Assembly: GCA_015039465.1 (NCBI GenBank)
Contig: MU130224.1
Coordinates: forward strand, 391,097-429,052
DNA length: 37,956 nucleotides
Source: Phlegmacium glaucopus
Taxonomy: Eukaryota; Basidiomycota; Agaricomycetes; Agaricales; Cortinariaceae
Reading direction: 5' to 3'
Shown here: positions 1 through 10,630 of the stretch, in pieces
Layout of the letters: each line of letters opens with the position of its first letter
Numbering within the stretch: position 1 is the first letter of the stretch
Notes under the pieces: model-generated
The model's input: only the letters and a program-made list of their open reading frames with translations
What the model was told of the DNA's origin: nothing
Database searches by the model: none
Position numbers and translations under genes: made by a program

Positions 1-537
1 GATGGTGGGGTCTGTACGGCATCCAGATATATAGAGAGAAACATCTGGTTTGATTGCGGGTTCGGTCTTGCTGGCACTCATGTCTTGGTGGTTATGGGTG
101 TCCACTAGATCAAAACCAGGACAGTAACGTTTCAGCGCCACAATCTGGAAGACTCATACAGATATGCACAATAGGCAGAGTAACAAGGACGTACCATAGG
201 GCCATACATAGCAGCCTCTGTCTTCTGGTCAGCCACGCGTTGGAAGGCCTTTTTCCTCCTCCCTGGCATTCGTCCAAGTTCCCTTCTTGAAAGGCAGAAA
301 TGTCTGCAAGAACTCCGAAGGGGAAATGGGTCCTGCAAATTTGCCCTTCATCTCCGTCCCGAGGTCGTTCATCCTCGTATCTCTTCTGTAATGCGTTGAC
401 GTGTAGGGTGTGGCACCAGAGATTTTCTTGCTAATAGGCGTTTCATTAAGCGGAATAAAGCGTTGGGGAGGCGTACGTGGCGTATCAGCGCGTTTCGAAG
501 ATGTTGAAGCCTGCTGTTCCCGTCGCTTGGGAGGCAT
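1..537 (-). CDS. FunK1-type fungal protein kinase, N-terminal part (runs off left edge)
   Basis: This is the start of a gene of the fungal-specific FunK1 kinase family, which is expanded in Agaricomycetes. Only the region before the kinase core is in the window. Exon 1 (537 to 195) encodes MPPKRREQQ..., then a segment with FLQTFLPF and later AAMYGPM. A GTACGT...CAG intron (194 to 145) leads to exon 2 (144 to 1), which reads IVALKRYCPGF, LVDTHN and IKPDVSLY; the last is a family hallmark. Exon 1 carries a one-base frame break at a run of five T (plus 250-254): the frame holding FLQTFLPF ends soon after, while the downstream frame fits the family. This is either a disabled gene or a homopolymer error. 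The family assignment rests on motif recognition and the catalytic loop cannot be checked here. Confidence 0.8.
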
Positions 538-740
538 GATTGTAGTGGTTCAAGATCAATCAAGTCATATGACTTTTAGCGATTGGTATCACTTCAGTAC
601 ATTGTACAGTTGACTTGTTCAATGTTTATAATGTGTCCTACTCCCGACTTGGGCTGCGGGTAACGCCTACAATTTTTGTATACATAATGCATAATGAATA
701 AAGGGGAAGAGGACATTATGCATTATATTTTTGGTGGTAC

Positions 741-974
741 TGTTGAAATTCCGGATCTCGTACGAGCATGCACAATGGTGCCACCGAGATTTCTATATTC
801 GGTGTTCTTATTGTTTCTTTGTAGTTTACTCCTTTGTCTTACTGAGTATATAAAGTAGGTAGATTTTATTGTAACTACCTATCCGTTTGCCTCACGAGCT
901 CACCGAGGTCAAACGCGAAATCATAGTGTTATTTTCGATGGCTTAATATGTTGATCACTAAGCTTATTTCAACA
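741..974 (+). repeat. 5' LTR of the TRIM-like element
   Basis: It has TG...CA ends and is identical to the copy at 2060-2293. It contains TATATAAA at 847-854, a plausible promoter for genomic RNA. An ATG at 948 near its end opens an 89-codon frame into the interior, with no recognisable similarity. Confidence 0.93.
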
Positions 975-2059
975 CAAACGGATCCTGTCCTCTCAGGTGG
1001 GTCAGTAACAGATACACCTCGTCGTCGACTCGTTGCATCGCTGGCCCCTTGTCCCTCGCTGCTTGCTCGACCTCTCGACCTCTCGGATGTTGCTGGAGTT
1101 GCAGACTCGCACTCTGACGTCACTCTGATGCTGCTTGTCGAAGCACTGAAGAAAAGCCGCTTGCTCGGAGCGCACCTGTTCGAAGTCCAAGTCCTCGCGT
1201 CGCCGGGGCAGAAGTAAGGCTGCACAGCCTCTAAACTTGCAGAAGGCGGATGCGGTGCCGATATACCATAAGAAGAAAAGCCGCCATTGATGATTGGCGC
1301 AGTTGAAGTCCTCCAATTCGGGGGCAGAAGAACTTTCTTTCAATTTTGAGGAGATCAAAGGATTTCTTAGGAAGACTGAAGGATATTTTGAAGGATTGAA
1401 GGATATTTTTGGAAGGATTTTGATGATTGATGAATTATTTTTGGAAAGATGGAAGTTGTTGGAGGGATTTCCGGGAAGATTTTACAACTGGAAGACTTTA
1501 TTTGGGATGCTGGAACTGCCCACGTCGTGCGTGCACAATTTCTTTTGATGACGACGCTGACCGTCGTTTCTATTCTATTTTCCGAGTCACTTTTGTCTAG
1601 TACCTATGATGCTGTGTACTGGCTATCATTTTTCCCCACTGTCGACACCCCTTTTCTTGGCTGAATCCCGTATTGCTCATTGAGAGCCAAATTATCATTA
1701 CCGCCGTCACCAACCGTCACCGCCCCCACTCGTTTTTTCTATATCTCGTCGTCATCCCCCTGTCGACCCCTGTCGCCGCCGTTGCCCATTTTATTGCCTG
1801 TTTAATCATGTTCCCACGATTCCCTTTTTGATTCCCGTTGCCGCCCGTCGCTCGCTGATCCCAAAGAATTTATGTCGTCTAAAATTTGCTTGTCGGAGCC
1901 TTCCCAGGCATGGACCATCATCTGGATGTCGGAGATATTTGTTTGAGGGAGGGTTTGAAATTTTTGAGGTTGATATTAAGTTGTTGATGATATTTTTTGG
2001 TTGTTGGACTTCTTAGTTTCAGGGAGTGCATTTTGCACATTGTTTTGCTCGAGGGAGTG

Positions 2060-2293
2060 TGTTGAAATTCCGGATCTCGTACGAGCATGCACAATGGTGC
2101 CACCGAGATTTCTATATTCGGTGTTCTTATTGTTTCTTTGTAGTTTACTCCTTTGTCTTACTGAGTATATAAAGTAGGTAGATTTTATTGTAACTACCTA
2201 TCCGTTTGCCTCACGAGCTCACCGAGGTCAAACGCGAAATCATAGTGTTATTTTCGATGGCTTAATATGTTGATCACTAAGCTTATTTCAACA
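2060..2293 (+). repeat. 3' LTR of the TRIM-like element
   Basis: I found no difference from the 5' LTR over 234 bp, which implies a recent insertion. It is followed directly by GGTAC, matching the five bases before the 5' LTR. Confidence 0.93.
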
Positions 2294-2460
2294 GGTACGT
2301 ATTGCACTCCAATGACCTGCGCTTATTTATGTAAGCAGTCACACGTCAGTTTTAACCTTGTCAGTTTGGCTTCACACTGGCAGCTCCTAAATGAACGGCT
2401 GTAATCCAGTGGATCTCTTCTCTTCTTCCCATTTACCTTTACGTCGTTAAAGTATTGGAA

Positions 2461-3650
2461 ATGCCAGACACTCCAAAGCTAGAGTCCAAAACATCGGAGA
2501 ACAAGTCCCAACCGATAGGCAACTCAGCTGGATGGGTCACTGACGCCATTCGATCACCGCGCACTATCAAAACATGGTTCCGAGCTTGCGTTGTCTAGGT
2601 GGTGGTCCTAGTGCTCCTGGTTGATAACGAAACATCTAAAACTCAGGGTCATGCTGCTTTCTTCTCGGTGTGAGTAGCAAGCACAGATTCGATTCATAAA
2701 CGCTTGACTGAGAGCAATCGCAGGATAGTCGCGCTTATGTTACCCCCAACCTTCGCCTTGTCAATTTTTGTGATGGCGGTGTTGACTTTGTTTTTTGGTA
2801 GGTCAATTTAACATATAACAGACATAGCGGTTGTAATTCAATGAGCCTAGGAATCCTTCTTGGTCGGGCTTGGGGAAGCGCTGCAATGGCTGCAGGCTTA
2901 GCCGTTTGAAGCTCAACATTATTAGCGCAACAACAACAAAAGCTGCAATCCTCGTTAGTTTTGACGCAAATTCATCCGATTATCTTACTGATGGTGAAAA
3001 ACATATCTCAGGTTGGTTCAAGGTGTGCCTATCAGCCAACAAATTCAAAGCCAAACTTTTCATGGAATATTTCTTGATCCCCGGTTGGTATGTTTCATGT
3101 GGAGATAAATATCCTCTAATCCGAGACCCGGTTAGAACGTCGGCCGTCTATGGCGCGTTTTTATTCATTGGAATGTTTGCATTGGGATCCCTCAGGGCAT
3201 ATGCTCCGAGCTTAGCGCTGTTGAGTATTTTCGGCGGTATTGTGCTGGCTGTGGTCTGTCCTGCTTCTGTAGCACTCTTGCTATATCAGCTGATTTAATG
3301 CCCTCAGATATGTGCTACTGGGCCTCGTAAGCCAAAACCGTATTTCCATGGCTTGACAATTTCACCAACGTTCTACAGTGTTGCCAACCGCTCAATATAC
3401 GCTACCCAAATTATTCATCATTCCCACATGCTACTACGTGGCCGTTGCTATCGTTTGCTTAATACTGATTTTCCCCGACAGCTTGAGCCACATCTGGTTG
3501 TGCGCGAAAACATATTTTCTAACTGGCCACTACTGAACTCCATCTGTAGAACATCGCTTAAGCAAGATTTCTGGACCGTAAGCCTGAGTACTAGTCTGAC
3601 ACTTATATTCTCTGATACAGATTTCAGCATATTCTTGATTTGCCGCGTAT
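2461..3650 (+). pseudogene. Decayed ArAE_2_N-type (putative 6TM transporter) gene
   Basis: Fragments of a multi-pass membrane protein appear in order on the plus strand. From ATG 2461 come MPDTPKLES... and SPRTIKTWFRACVV. After a probable GTGAGT...CAG intron (about 2670-2723) comes IVALMLPPTFALSIF, then ILLGRAWGSAAMAAGLAV, then SAVYGAFLFIGMFALGSLRA (about 3150-3200), then YTLPKLFIIPTCYYVAVAI and IFPDSLSHIWL (about 3400-3500). This order and wording resemble the N-terminal domain of fungal aromatic acid exporter-like or putative ER transporters (ArAE_2_N). In-frame stops lie at 2596-2598 (TAG where Trp fits) and 2907-2909 (TGA where CGA fits), and there are several frame shifts. It starts 168 bp after the TRIM-like element. 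The substrate is unknown. Confidence 0.72.
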
Positions 3651-3910
3651 GCATGCTAACGAAGGAGGAAACTGATCTGGGAGATCAGTGAGAATGAATA
3701 ATTATTATTAAGGAAAAGGCAGTAGAGGTTGGGGGAAAAACCCGAAGGGTTTTTCGACCGAAACAAGGGTTCTGATCTATGAAAATTTTTATCTAAGATG
3801 AGCTGTGATTCCCATGTATAAGGAGCCTGTGATGCAACAAGTGAAGTCTTGGATGCCCTTATTTTAGGAAACAGGCAGAAAGGGTGACTCACCTGAAGGT
3901 CAAAAATTTA
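3651..3910. other. No gene seen; 3' flank of the recombinase
   Basis: Mostly AT-rich sequence. A short hairpin (CCCGAAGGGTTTTTCG, about 3741-3757) is present. Nothing coding is supported. Confidence 0.4.
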
Positions 3911-4167
3911 ACAAGGGGGAGGCATGGTGTAGTGAGTGAACATGTCCATTACAGGAGTACCTTGGATGTATGGTGCAACAATTACAGCATGCTGGCATAG
4001 GTAAACAAGGAAGGCTTCACTTGACCATCGTCTGATGGACTTGACGACGTCAAAGGGAACACCATGCAGGGGGTATTCTAGGGTTGCTCCAATGTGGATG
4101 CCATGCCCTTTTAATGACTCAATGCCCAACTCAGCTGTGGCTGCATTGATGTGCTTGAGGAACTCGC

Positions 4168-4547
4168 TAGGGAATGTCATGGGCCTACCCTGGGGTTTTC
4201 CAGGGCAACCCACACCCATACCCGTCAAAACCCATATCCATGTCCACAGGCACGGGTTTTGACAGGCACGGGTGTGGGTTTTGCAAAAACCTGAGGGTAT
4301 ATAACCCGTGGACAGGTACATGTCCAAAACCAACAGGGAATACATTATAATTATTAATTTATTATTTACTTTGTATTTACTGGTAGTAAATCAACTGCGG
4401 GTGACTTAAGGTGATTGTGAGGCTGTGACATTTCATATCTTATCACACTGACCGGCAAATCCCGGCACACCCGTCAAACCCGTGCCCGTGCCCGCAGGCA
4501 CCTGTGGTACCAACCCATATGGGTTTGTAAACCCGTGACATTCCCTA
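4168..4547. mobile_element. hAT-type MITE, 380 bp, inside the recombinase gene
   Basis: The ends are TAGGGAATGTCATGGG and its inverse CCCGTGACATTCCCTA. The flanks GAACTCGC (4160-4167) and GAACTTGC (4548-4555) are an 8-bp duplication with one C/T difference. The subterminal parts are rich in ACCCGT and ACGGGT repeats in both orientations, and the middle is AT-rich. There is no transposase. An 8-bp duplication with TAGGG ends is typical of hAT elements. Skipping it with one duplication keeps the recombinase frame. Confidence 0.9.
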
Positions 4548-5137
4548 GAACTTGCTGCGAGTGAGAGAACAAAGACCAAGTGGGTGCCGCCAGGAAAACA
4601 AGGCCTTGTTGGCTGGAGGGGTGTTGACATTGAAATGATTTGCGAGAGCAGCATGGGGGTTGGAAGGGCCAATTTGAGCTGACCAGTAGACATCCTCGCC
4701 AGTGAGGGAAGTCTTGGTGTGAGGCAAGGTAAAAACGGTGACTTGGAAACCGTGCTGGTCCTGATCATGTTGAACATTGGAAGGCTTGATGTGATGGGCT
4801 GGGTTGAAAGCTTTCAAAGCTGAGATGGTAAATTCCCCGAGCCGAGCTGCTGAATAAAATGTGGTGGTTAGGCAAGCGTATACTGCTGCATCCAGTGGCT
4901 TAGTCAAATTGAGCTGTCCAGCAATGGAGACGATGACAGCAACTGTCAAGGGCATCCATTTTAAAAGGGTGGCACCATTGAGAGCAGCCTTCATTTTGGC
5001 TGTATTCATCCTCCAGGGAGCACCATGCAGACTGTGCCAAGTGTGAATGGTGTAGAAATAATTTGCCAGAGTTTTTCTGGAGTATGAACCTGTGCAGCTA
5101 GATACAAATGTCAGCATGAGCAATTGGTCGGCAGGAC

Positions 5138-5687
5138 TAGTGTTTGGAAGTCCAGTTGCAGGACTGGAAAAAGACTGCAAAAAGACCGGACCAGACTGCA
5201 AAAGACCAGACCAGCAGTCCATTTTTTGGTTTTTGAGAAGCAAAGACTGGAAAAAGACCGGTCTTTGGTCCTAGGACCAATCTGAACCAATAGTTTTATA
5301 GCCCCTATTTTTCCCTTTAAAACAAGATAAAGACCGTATTTATTGGTCAAATATTCATTGAGAAAAAAATAACACAGTAAAAATGTACACAAAATAGTAG
5401 GAAACAAATAATATCACCATAAAATTGTCAATTCCCAATGGAATTTAACATTCTTGGGCTTATTCTAAAGGTATAGATCACATCTACGTATTTGTTTGAT
5501 GTTATATATGAAAATATGACCAGTGTTTGTCAAAAGTCTGGTCCAGGACTGCAAAAAACCGATGTGGACCGGTCCTAATCGGTCCAGTCTGGTCTTTTGA
5601 CCTTCTAGAAGCTTAGTGGACCGGTTGCGGTCCCAGTCCTGTCCAAAAATACTAAAAAACCAGACTGGACTGGACTTCCAAACACTA
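5138..5687. mobile_element. hAT-type MITE, 550 bp, inside the recombinase gene
   Basis: The inverted ends are TAGTGTTTGGAAGTCCAG and CTGGACTTCCAAACACTA. They are flanked by a perfect 8-bp duplication, GGCAGGAC (5130-5137 and 5688-5695). The ends carry repeated GACTGGA, AAAGACC and GGACCGGTC words; the core is AT-rich and non-coding. It is a different family from the 4168-4547 element. The recombinase frame is continuous across the empty site. Confidence 0.92.
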
Positions 5688-6085
5688 GGCAGGACATCAT
5701 TGGGACTCAGGAATGTTCTGTTGGTCACAGAAGACATGGAAGACGAGAAGACCAGTGCCATAGGCCTCTTGTGTGCTTGGCTGCCATGAAGAGTTGATTA
5801 CTGTAATTACCCGGTCTAAGTCAGCCTCAGTCACCTCAGTAAAGCCCTCTATGTTGTGCCCAGACCATGAAAGTAGCGGCTTCCAAAGGTGAAGACGATC
5901 ACATGCTGGGCAATGGGGATGTAACTCAGAAGCTGATGGTGTGAGGTCAGGCTGGTAACTGTGGGGTTTTTTGCTCAGAGGAGCTGAAGTAATAGCGATA
6001 GGAGATGAAAAACAGGAGGTGAAACTAGAGTGGGTGATTGGAATGGCTGTTGCCAGAGGGGTTGTCATAGCTGTGAAAAGGGAAG

Positions 6086-7041
6086 CATCAGGAAAAATGA
6101 TTTTGGCCCTAGGTAGCCTTGGGTAATTTGTTAGTATCACATCACTACTCAGGACATCCCAGTACACCCCAGTACACCCCAGGACATCCTAGAGCAGCAC
6201 AGGTAAAATTTGAGTGTTACACACTTATCCAAGGACACCTTAGGACAACCTAGGACAGCATAGATAAAGTTTTGAATGTCACCCATTTTCTCAGGACACC
6301 TTTAGTGTATCCTGGTGCATTGACCATCTGGATTAAATTACATCAGGAGGCCCTGGGAGTCCCTTAGAATTTATGAATTTTGCTAGAAAATCTTTAACCA
6401 CCATGTCCAGGAAAGTATTTTGCAGTTTTCTCAATAAGGAGAGCTGCTATTAATATAATTTAAACATATTCAGGGTCCTAAAACAATTCTCTACCATCTT
6501 TTTTTTTTTAAAAAAAAAAAATTCCTTTTTTGGAATTTATGTAATCTACCCTGACCCAGCACCATATGCTCAAAATCATGCTTATCTGTGATCATGTGAC
6601 CAATGGTCTGTGCGCCATCCAAAAGATATATAAACCACCCACAATTTTGTTTTCTTATTTCCTACTTCCCCAGTATTATACTGGTATATTTATGTATCAC
6701 TATTTTATTATTATTTTATTACTAGTATATATGATGTTTAGAATAATTGAATATAATTTTATTATTATTATTATTATTCTGTTATGTGAGACCACTCAGA
6801 TGTCTGGTTTATATATGTTTTCTAGCATCAGATCCCAAAGGGACTAAGGCTGCCTCAGGATGCTCTCAGGTTGCCTCAGGATGCTCTCAGGTTGCCTCAG
6901 GTTGCCCCAGGACAGCCTAAGACTTTTCATACATAGGTAACTTGCACCCCAGGGCGACCTCTTGACCTGAGCGCCCTGAGCTGCCTGGGGCACCCTAGGA
7001 CATTTCAGGACAGCCTAGGGCAGAAGTCATTTTTCCTGATG
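6086..7041. mobile_element. Inverted-repeat-bounded, non-coding element
   Basis: The left arm 6086-6113 and right arm 7014-7041 are inverted copies of a 28-bp sequence starting CATCAGGAAAAATGA (3 mismatches). Inside both ends are many copies of words such as AGGACA, CCTAGGACA and TTGCCTCAGGATGCTCTCA (about 6150-6310 and 6845-7020). The centre is AT-rich, with a T11/A12 palindrome near 6499-6522 and an ATT microsatellite near 6760-6780. This looks like a non-autonomous DNA transposon, but I find no target duplication, and the left arm is also translated as part of the recombinase. Confidence 0.5.
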
Positions 7042-7225
7042 TGGTGATTGTTGTGATGAGGGCTGGGGCAGCTGGCAGCCTGTTGCCAGTCAGCACATAC
7101 TGGACAGCCATCATGCATTGTGAGTGCCTTGTTGACTCGAATGGCAAGACTGGGGGAGGCCTTGTCCTAAAGTGTCGGCGAGCAGCACTTGATAATCTTG
7201 TGTGCCAGGTAGAGGAAAGTCTATC

Positions 7226-7297
7226 TCTATATTATAATTGAGGTGGCTGAGTAAGCTGATTGCTTAATATAAATATTATCTACTAATGTTAGTCAGC
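7226..7297. repeat. Dispersed ~70-bp repeat, copy 1
   Basis: A stretch from CTATATTATAAT through GCTGAGTAAGCTGATTGCTT to ACTAATGTTAGTCAGC recurs almost unchanged at 22241-22309, 15 kb away. The short ends GCTGA and TCAGC are inverted. It may be a small element or the end of a larger one. Confidence 0.75.
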
Positions 7298-7783
7298 AGG
7301 TCCCACCTGACGAAGGTAGCATTGCCATGATTGTCACTCCACTTTATTATTTTGAACAATTGATTCTGATTTTGAGTGAACATTGGTCATTAGGCCTCCT
7401 TTAACTTAGTGCTTATCTTCCATTGTCTTTCACCCTTTCTTGAGGTTGGGTTTTCCAGACCTCTTGAACCCGAAGGTATGTTAACTGTGTCAATCATTCA
7501 ACATCCTAACATTTTCTGTGGATATTTGGGAACTCCCACAGTGTTGATTAACATCCATCATCACCAACAAAACTGAAGTTAAGTTTTGTTCACAATGTCC
7601 TCCTCCTGAACAATGTCCAAGGTACATGAAAGAAATGCAAATAAATGAGATGAATGTATCACCCATGCTATCAGAGATATCATTGGTTTCACCAAAAAAA
7701 CAAATGACTGGAGATGTTCAAGATGAAAAACAGGAATATGAACCAGGTATGGAAAAGGTATGTAGGGATGTCTCACAAATCAC
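7298..7783. other. No supported gene
   Basis: AT-rich transposon debris. A short plus frame from 7626 (MKEMQINEMNV..., rich in Gln, Glu and Lys) ends in an apparent GTATGG donor near 7747 and could be a relic exon, but nothing identifies it. Confidence 0.3.
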
Positions 7784-8429
7784 CTGTACTTTACAGTCCC
7801 CCACATACTCTGCTGGAATCCAGTGGACTCTGATATGTCACATCATGTCACATCCTGGACTCCACCAGACTCAATGATAGATCATCCTTTTAGGACCCTG
7901 AATCTGTTGAAATTCTATTAATAGCTTCTTTTATTATTGAGAAAAATGCAAAATACATTTTTAAACATGGCATTAAATGGGATTTGGCCTATGGGAAATT
8001 TTTCCCAACAAGGAAATATTGAATAGAATGGTAGAGGATCTTCTTAGGACCCTAAATCTATTTAAAATATATTAATAACTTCTTTCCTTATTGAGAAAGG
8101 GCTATATTAAACAAACTTAAGTCCGAATTTGAGTTGTATTATTTAGAGTTGCCTTTCTTGGATGATAGCTAAATATAAATACTGTGTGCCTGCCAGGACT
8201 ATATTTTTATATTTGTTTGCATTTGAGGCCATATGTTGAAATGGTGGTGGAGTCTGGTGGACTAAGTCTGGTAAGACTCCACTGGAATCTGCAGACTCTG
8301 GTGGATTTTACTGGACTCCAGTGGACTGGACTGACAAATTTGGCCCATGTCACACTGAAAAATCCTGGGCTGGAGTCCAGTGAAGTACACCAGATTCTGG
8401 CGGAGTATGTGGGGGAGTGTACAGTCCTC
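7784..8429. mobile_element. CCAGTGGA-rich MITE, copy 1 (646 bp)
   Basis: The ends are CTGTACTTTACAGTCCCCC and, inverted, GAGGACTGTACACTCCCCC, both continuing CACATACTC. The flanks CAAATCAC (7776-7783) and CAAATTAC (8430-8437) form an 8-bp duplication with one C/T mismatch. The subterminal parts are filled with TCCAGTGGA and TCTGGTGGA words in both orientations; the core is AT-rich. It is non-coding. The 8-bp duplication suggests hAT mobilisation. A second copy lies at 12003-12740. Confidence 0.85.
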
Positions 8430-8892
8430 CAAATTACCAGCATGAGATTTAATTGATGGTGCCTTTTGGACAGGTGATAAAACTGCAAGAAGAAGTGCCT
8501 AAATTATCTATAGATAACAGCATCAAAATGATGATGAAAGGCATACATACATGGTCTCAGATCTTTTCCCACAGTTCTCAGAACCACAAAAAACCAAGAT
8601 ACAACCAATCACTCTTCAAAGCTATCTTCAAAACCTTTTTCTACCAGATCTGGACAGCTGGTGTGTTGAAACTACTCAGGCAAGTTTCAAGATTAAATCT
8701 ATGTCAAGCTAAAACCTATGCTAGATACTCTCAAAATGAATACACTTCTTAACAAAGTCCTTCTTGGGTGGTTAATGGAATCATATGTATATTTCAGACT
8801 GACAGATGCTGAATGGGTGGCATCAGTGGCACAGGATTGGGCATGGGATTGGTTTGCTGTTTGCTGTTTTCTTCATGCAAGGTGTGGTTGGC
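8430..8892. other. No supported gene
   Basis: AT-rich sequence between two elements. Open frames on plus (for example 8453-8752) lack recognisable domains and look like chance. Confidence 0.35.
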
Positions 8893-9061
8893 AGTACATC
8901 AGCAAACTCTGATTTTTGTCATAGTGAGTTATAGCAAAATATAGTAAGATATAGCAAGGGTCCCTATCTCTGTAAGCACTACAGAGATAGGGACCCTTGC
9001 TATATCTTACTATATTTTGCTATAACTCACTATGACAAAAATCAGAGTTTGCTGATGTACT
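8893..9061. repeat. Perfect 169-bp foldback (82-bp arms, 5-nt loop)
   Basis: The left arm starts AGTACATCAGCAAACTCTG and is followed by a perfect reverse complement after the spacer AGCAC. I see no mismatch over 82 bp. Transcribed RNA would form a long hairpin. No target duplication is visible. Confidence 0.95.
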
Positions 9062-9252
9062 TTTATAGAACAATAGTATACTCAGTCTCCGTAAAATAGA
9101 CTAATATTGTTTAAGCTGTACCTATAGAACAATAGTATACTACTTGTTTGTAGTGTTGCTGATGGCTTGAGCTGCTTTTTTTCTATCTTGCTAAATAAAT
9201 TTTGTAAAATCACCAAAATATTTGAGTAGCTATATCACCTCAGGAGCCGGGG

Positions 9253-9338
9253 GGGTCTTCTGCCAACATTAAGCGATAGGAGCCGATCAAATAGCATGGG
9301 AAATTTGGCTCCTATCGCTTAATGTTGGCAGAAGACCC
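9253..9338. repeat. 32-bp-arm hairpin at the inner edge of the left terminal repeat
   Basis: GGGTCTTCTGCCAACATTAA... (9253-9284) is inverted perfectly at 9307-9338 around a 22-bp spacer. The same motif is also the inner end of the right 130-bp arm, giving three copies in the element. Confidence 0.9.
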
Positions 9339-10140
9339 AAGAACCCTAGTACAAGCCTAATGCGGGCATTCACACAATCTGACATGTGAACTCGCAGGCA
9401 GGTCATGAAAAGTTGTGACTTAGCCTGGGTCACAGGAAACCCTAGGCCAAGTCCCAAATCAGGTAATGCTGCTGTGGGTGAAGAAAAATATTTGAGACAT
9501 GGTCTCCTCCTCTCTCTCTCTACGTGAAACTTGCTGGCAGACGCTCACATGATGCCTCCTCTGCCTGTCATTGATCCTGCCCTTATGGACACCCCAGGCA
9601 GCACTCTTGATCTTCCCAAAGATCATTTCATTTCCCAAGATGGAAACACTGTTGACCACAACTCCATACCAGCAGGTGAGCCAGCTCGTCTCGTCTCTCA
9701 GCGTCTTTGTTCTCACAGCTGCCTGTCACTGCCTGTCTCTTCTGGGTGGTTCTGTATTGAGCCAGCTTCACAAGGTTTTACAACCTAAGGACTTGAAACA
9801 GAAACAGGCAATTTGAATGGGTGACAAGGGGGTGACAAGGGCAATAAGCTAATTCAGAACTAATTTACTGTTCATACAACTAGTCTATCTTTACATTTAA
9901 TTCCTTTTTAATGTTGCATTGCTTCTTTATTTACATTTACTGAGCATTAGAATACAACATAACAAAATGAACAAAACATATTTACTGAACATAGATGTTG
10001 GTACATATAACAAAACAAATAAAATGAGGGGGGGGGAGGAAGATAACCCCCCCTTCCCCTTCCCGGTTGTCAATTGACATGGTCCCAATCCCAAATCCCC
10101 TAGTGGCATCATGTCACACATCCTTCGTGTTCTCGAGGAT

Positions 10141-10630
10141 CTACAAATACAAATGTATATATCAGGGCAAGAAATCATCAGCACGGCACAACACAGCAAT
10201 GAGATTTATATTAATATTTACCTACTTTAGCTTGCTGTCTTGCATTGGCCAACGAGGTGACCGGTAATGACAAGGGAAAGACAAGGGAAGGGGGAATGCA
10301 TCCTTACCAGAGGTAATGATGAGGGAACAAGGAGGGAGGGGGATGGGCGTCCTTCATGTTCTCGAGGATCCACAAATGGAATCATCAGCACAATAATATT
10401 TCATTAAGATGTCCTACCTACCTTAGCCTGCTGCCATCGTCTTCTTGCACAGTAACAAGGTAACAATGGGGTAACAATGAGGGAAGAAGGGGGGTGCTGT
10501 ATGGACTTGGCCAGCATGTGCGATGATGATCTGATGATCCTACAAATAATCTATATCAGAGTGCAAGAGAGATCAGCAGTGCCAACGACAAGGTTTATAA
10601 GAGGTTTATATTTATATTTACCTACCTTAG
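10141..10630 (-). repeat. Three diverged exon-intron-like modules on the minus strand
   Basis: Read on minus, three blocks share CTAAG|GTAGGTA (donor-like at 10625 and 10421; CTAAA|GTAGGTAA at 10225), an 85-90-nt AT-rich spacer, and TTTGTAG (acceptor-like at 10540-10541 and 10141-10142; TTTGTGG in the middle copy). The acceptor is followed by GATCATCAG or ATCCTCGAGAACA. This looks like a duplicated exon plus intron of a captured or former transcript. The exonic parts have no conserved open frame, so a non-coding transcript or decay are both possible. Confidence 0.5.

Larger units (their letters stand above)
741..2293. mobile_element. Non-autonomous LTR retroelement (TRIM-like), 1,553 bp
   Basis: Two identical 234-bp direct repeats (741-974 and 2060-2293) bound a 1,085-bp interior. 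They begin TGTTGAAAT and end ATTTCAACA, a perfect 9-bp inverted terminus. The element is flanked by the 5-bp duplication GGTAC (736-740 and 2294-2298). No gag, protease, integrase or reverse transcriptase coding is visible, so it must be mobilised in trans. The interior has a purine-rich stretch with GAAGGATATTTT repeats (about 1370-1500) and a pyrimidine-rich part (about 1660-1860). A short purine-rich GAGGGAGTG lies just before the 3' LTR and may be the polypurine tract. I see no convincing primer-binding site after the 5' LTR. The strand is uncertain, although the LTR TATA box favours plus. Confidence 0.92.
3911..6113 (-). pseudogene. Crypton-like tyrosine recombinase, interrupted by two MITEs
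   Basis: Three coding blocks on the minus strand read as one protein once two insertions are skipped. Block 1 (6113 to 5697) has HPHCPACDRLHLW and AYGTGLLVFHVFCD. Block 2 (5137 to 4548) has YSRKTLANYFYTIHTWH, ARLGEFTI (first catalytic Arg) and HTKTSLTGEDVYW. Block 3 (4159 to 3911) has LKGHGIHIGATLEY, RRWSSEAF and VYLCQHA (likely nucleophile Tyr), and ends MPPPC. This is the recombinase type found in Agaricomycete Crypton-like elements, which move by site-specific recombination. It is broken: a TGA at 5697-5699 sits where CGA fits, and the expected Arg of the H-x-x-R box is His. The start is not visible; upstream coding is replaced by the 6086-7041 element. Confidence 0.8.

Noticed and set aside
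948..1217. 89-codon frame starting inside the TRIM 5' LTR
   Set aside because: No recognisable gag or other domain, and competing frames exist on the other strand; not supported as a gene.
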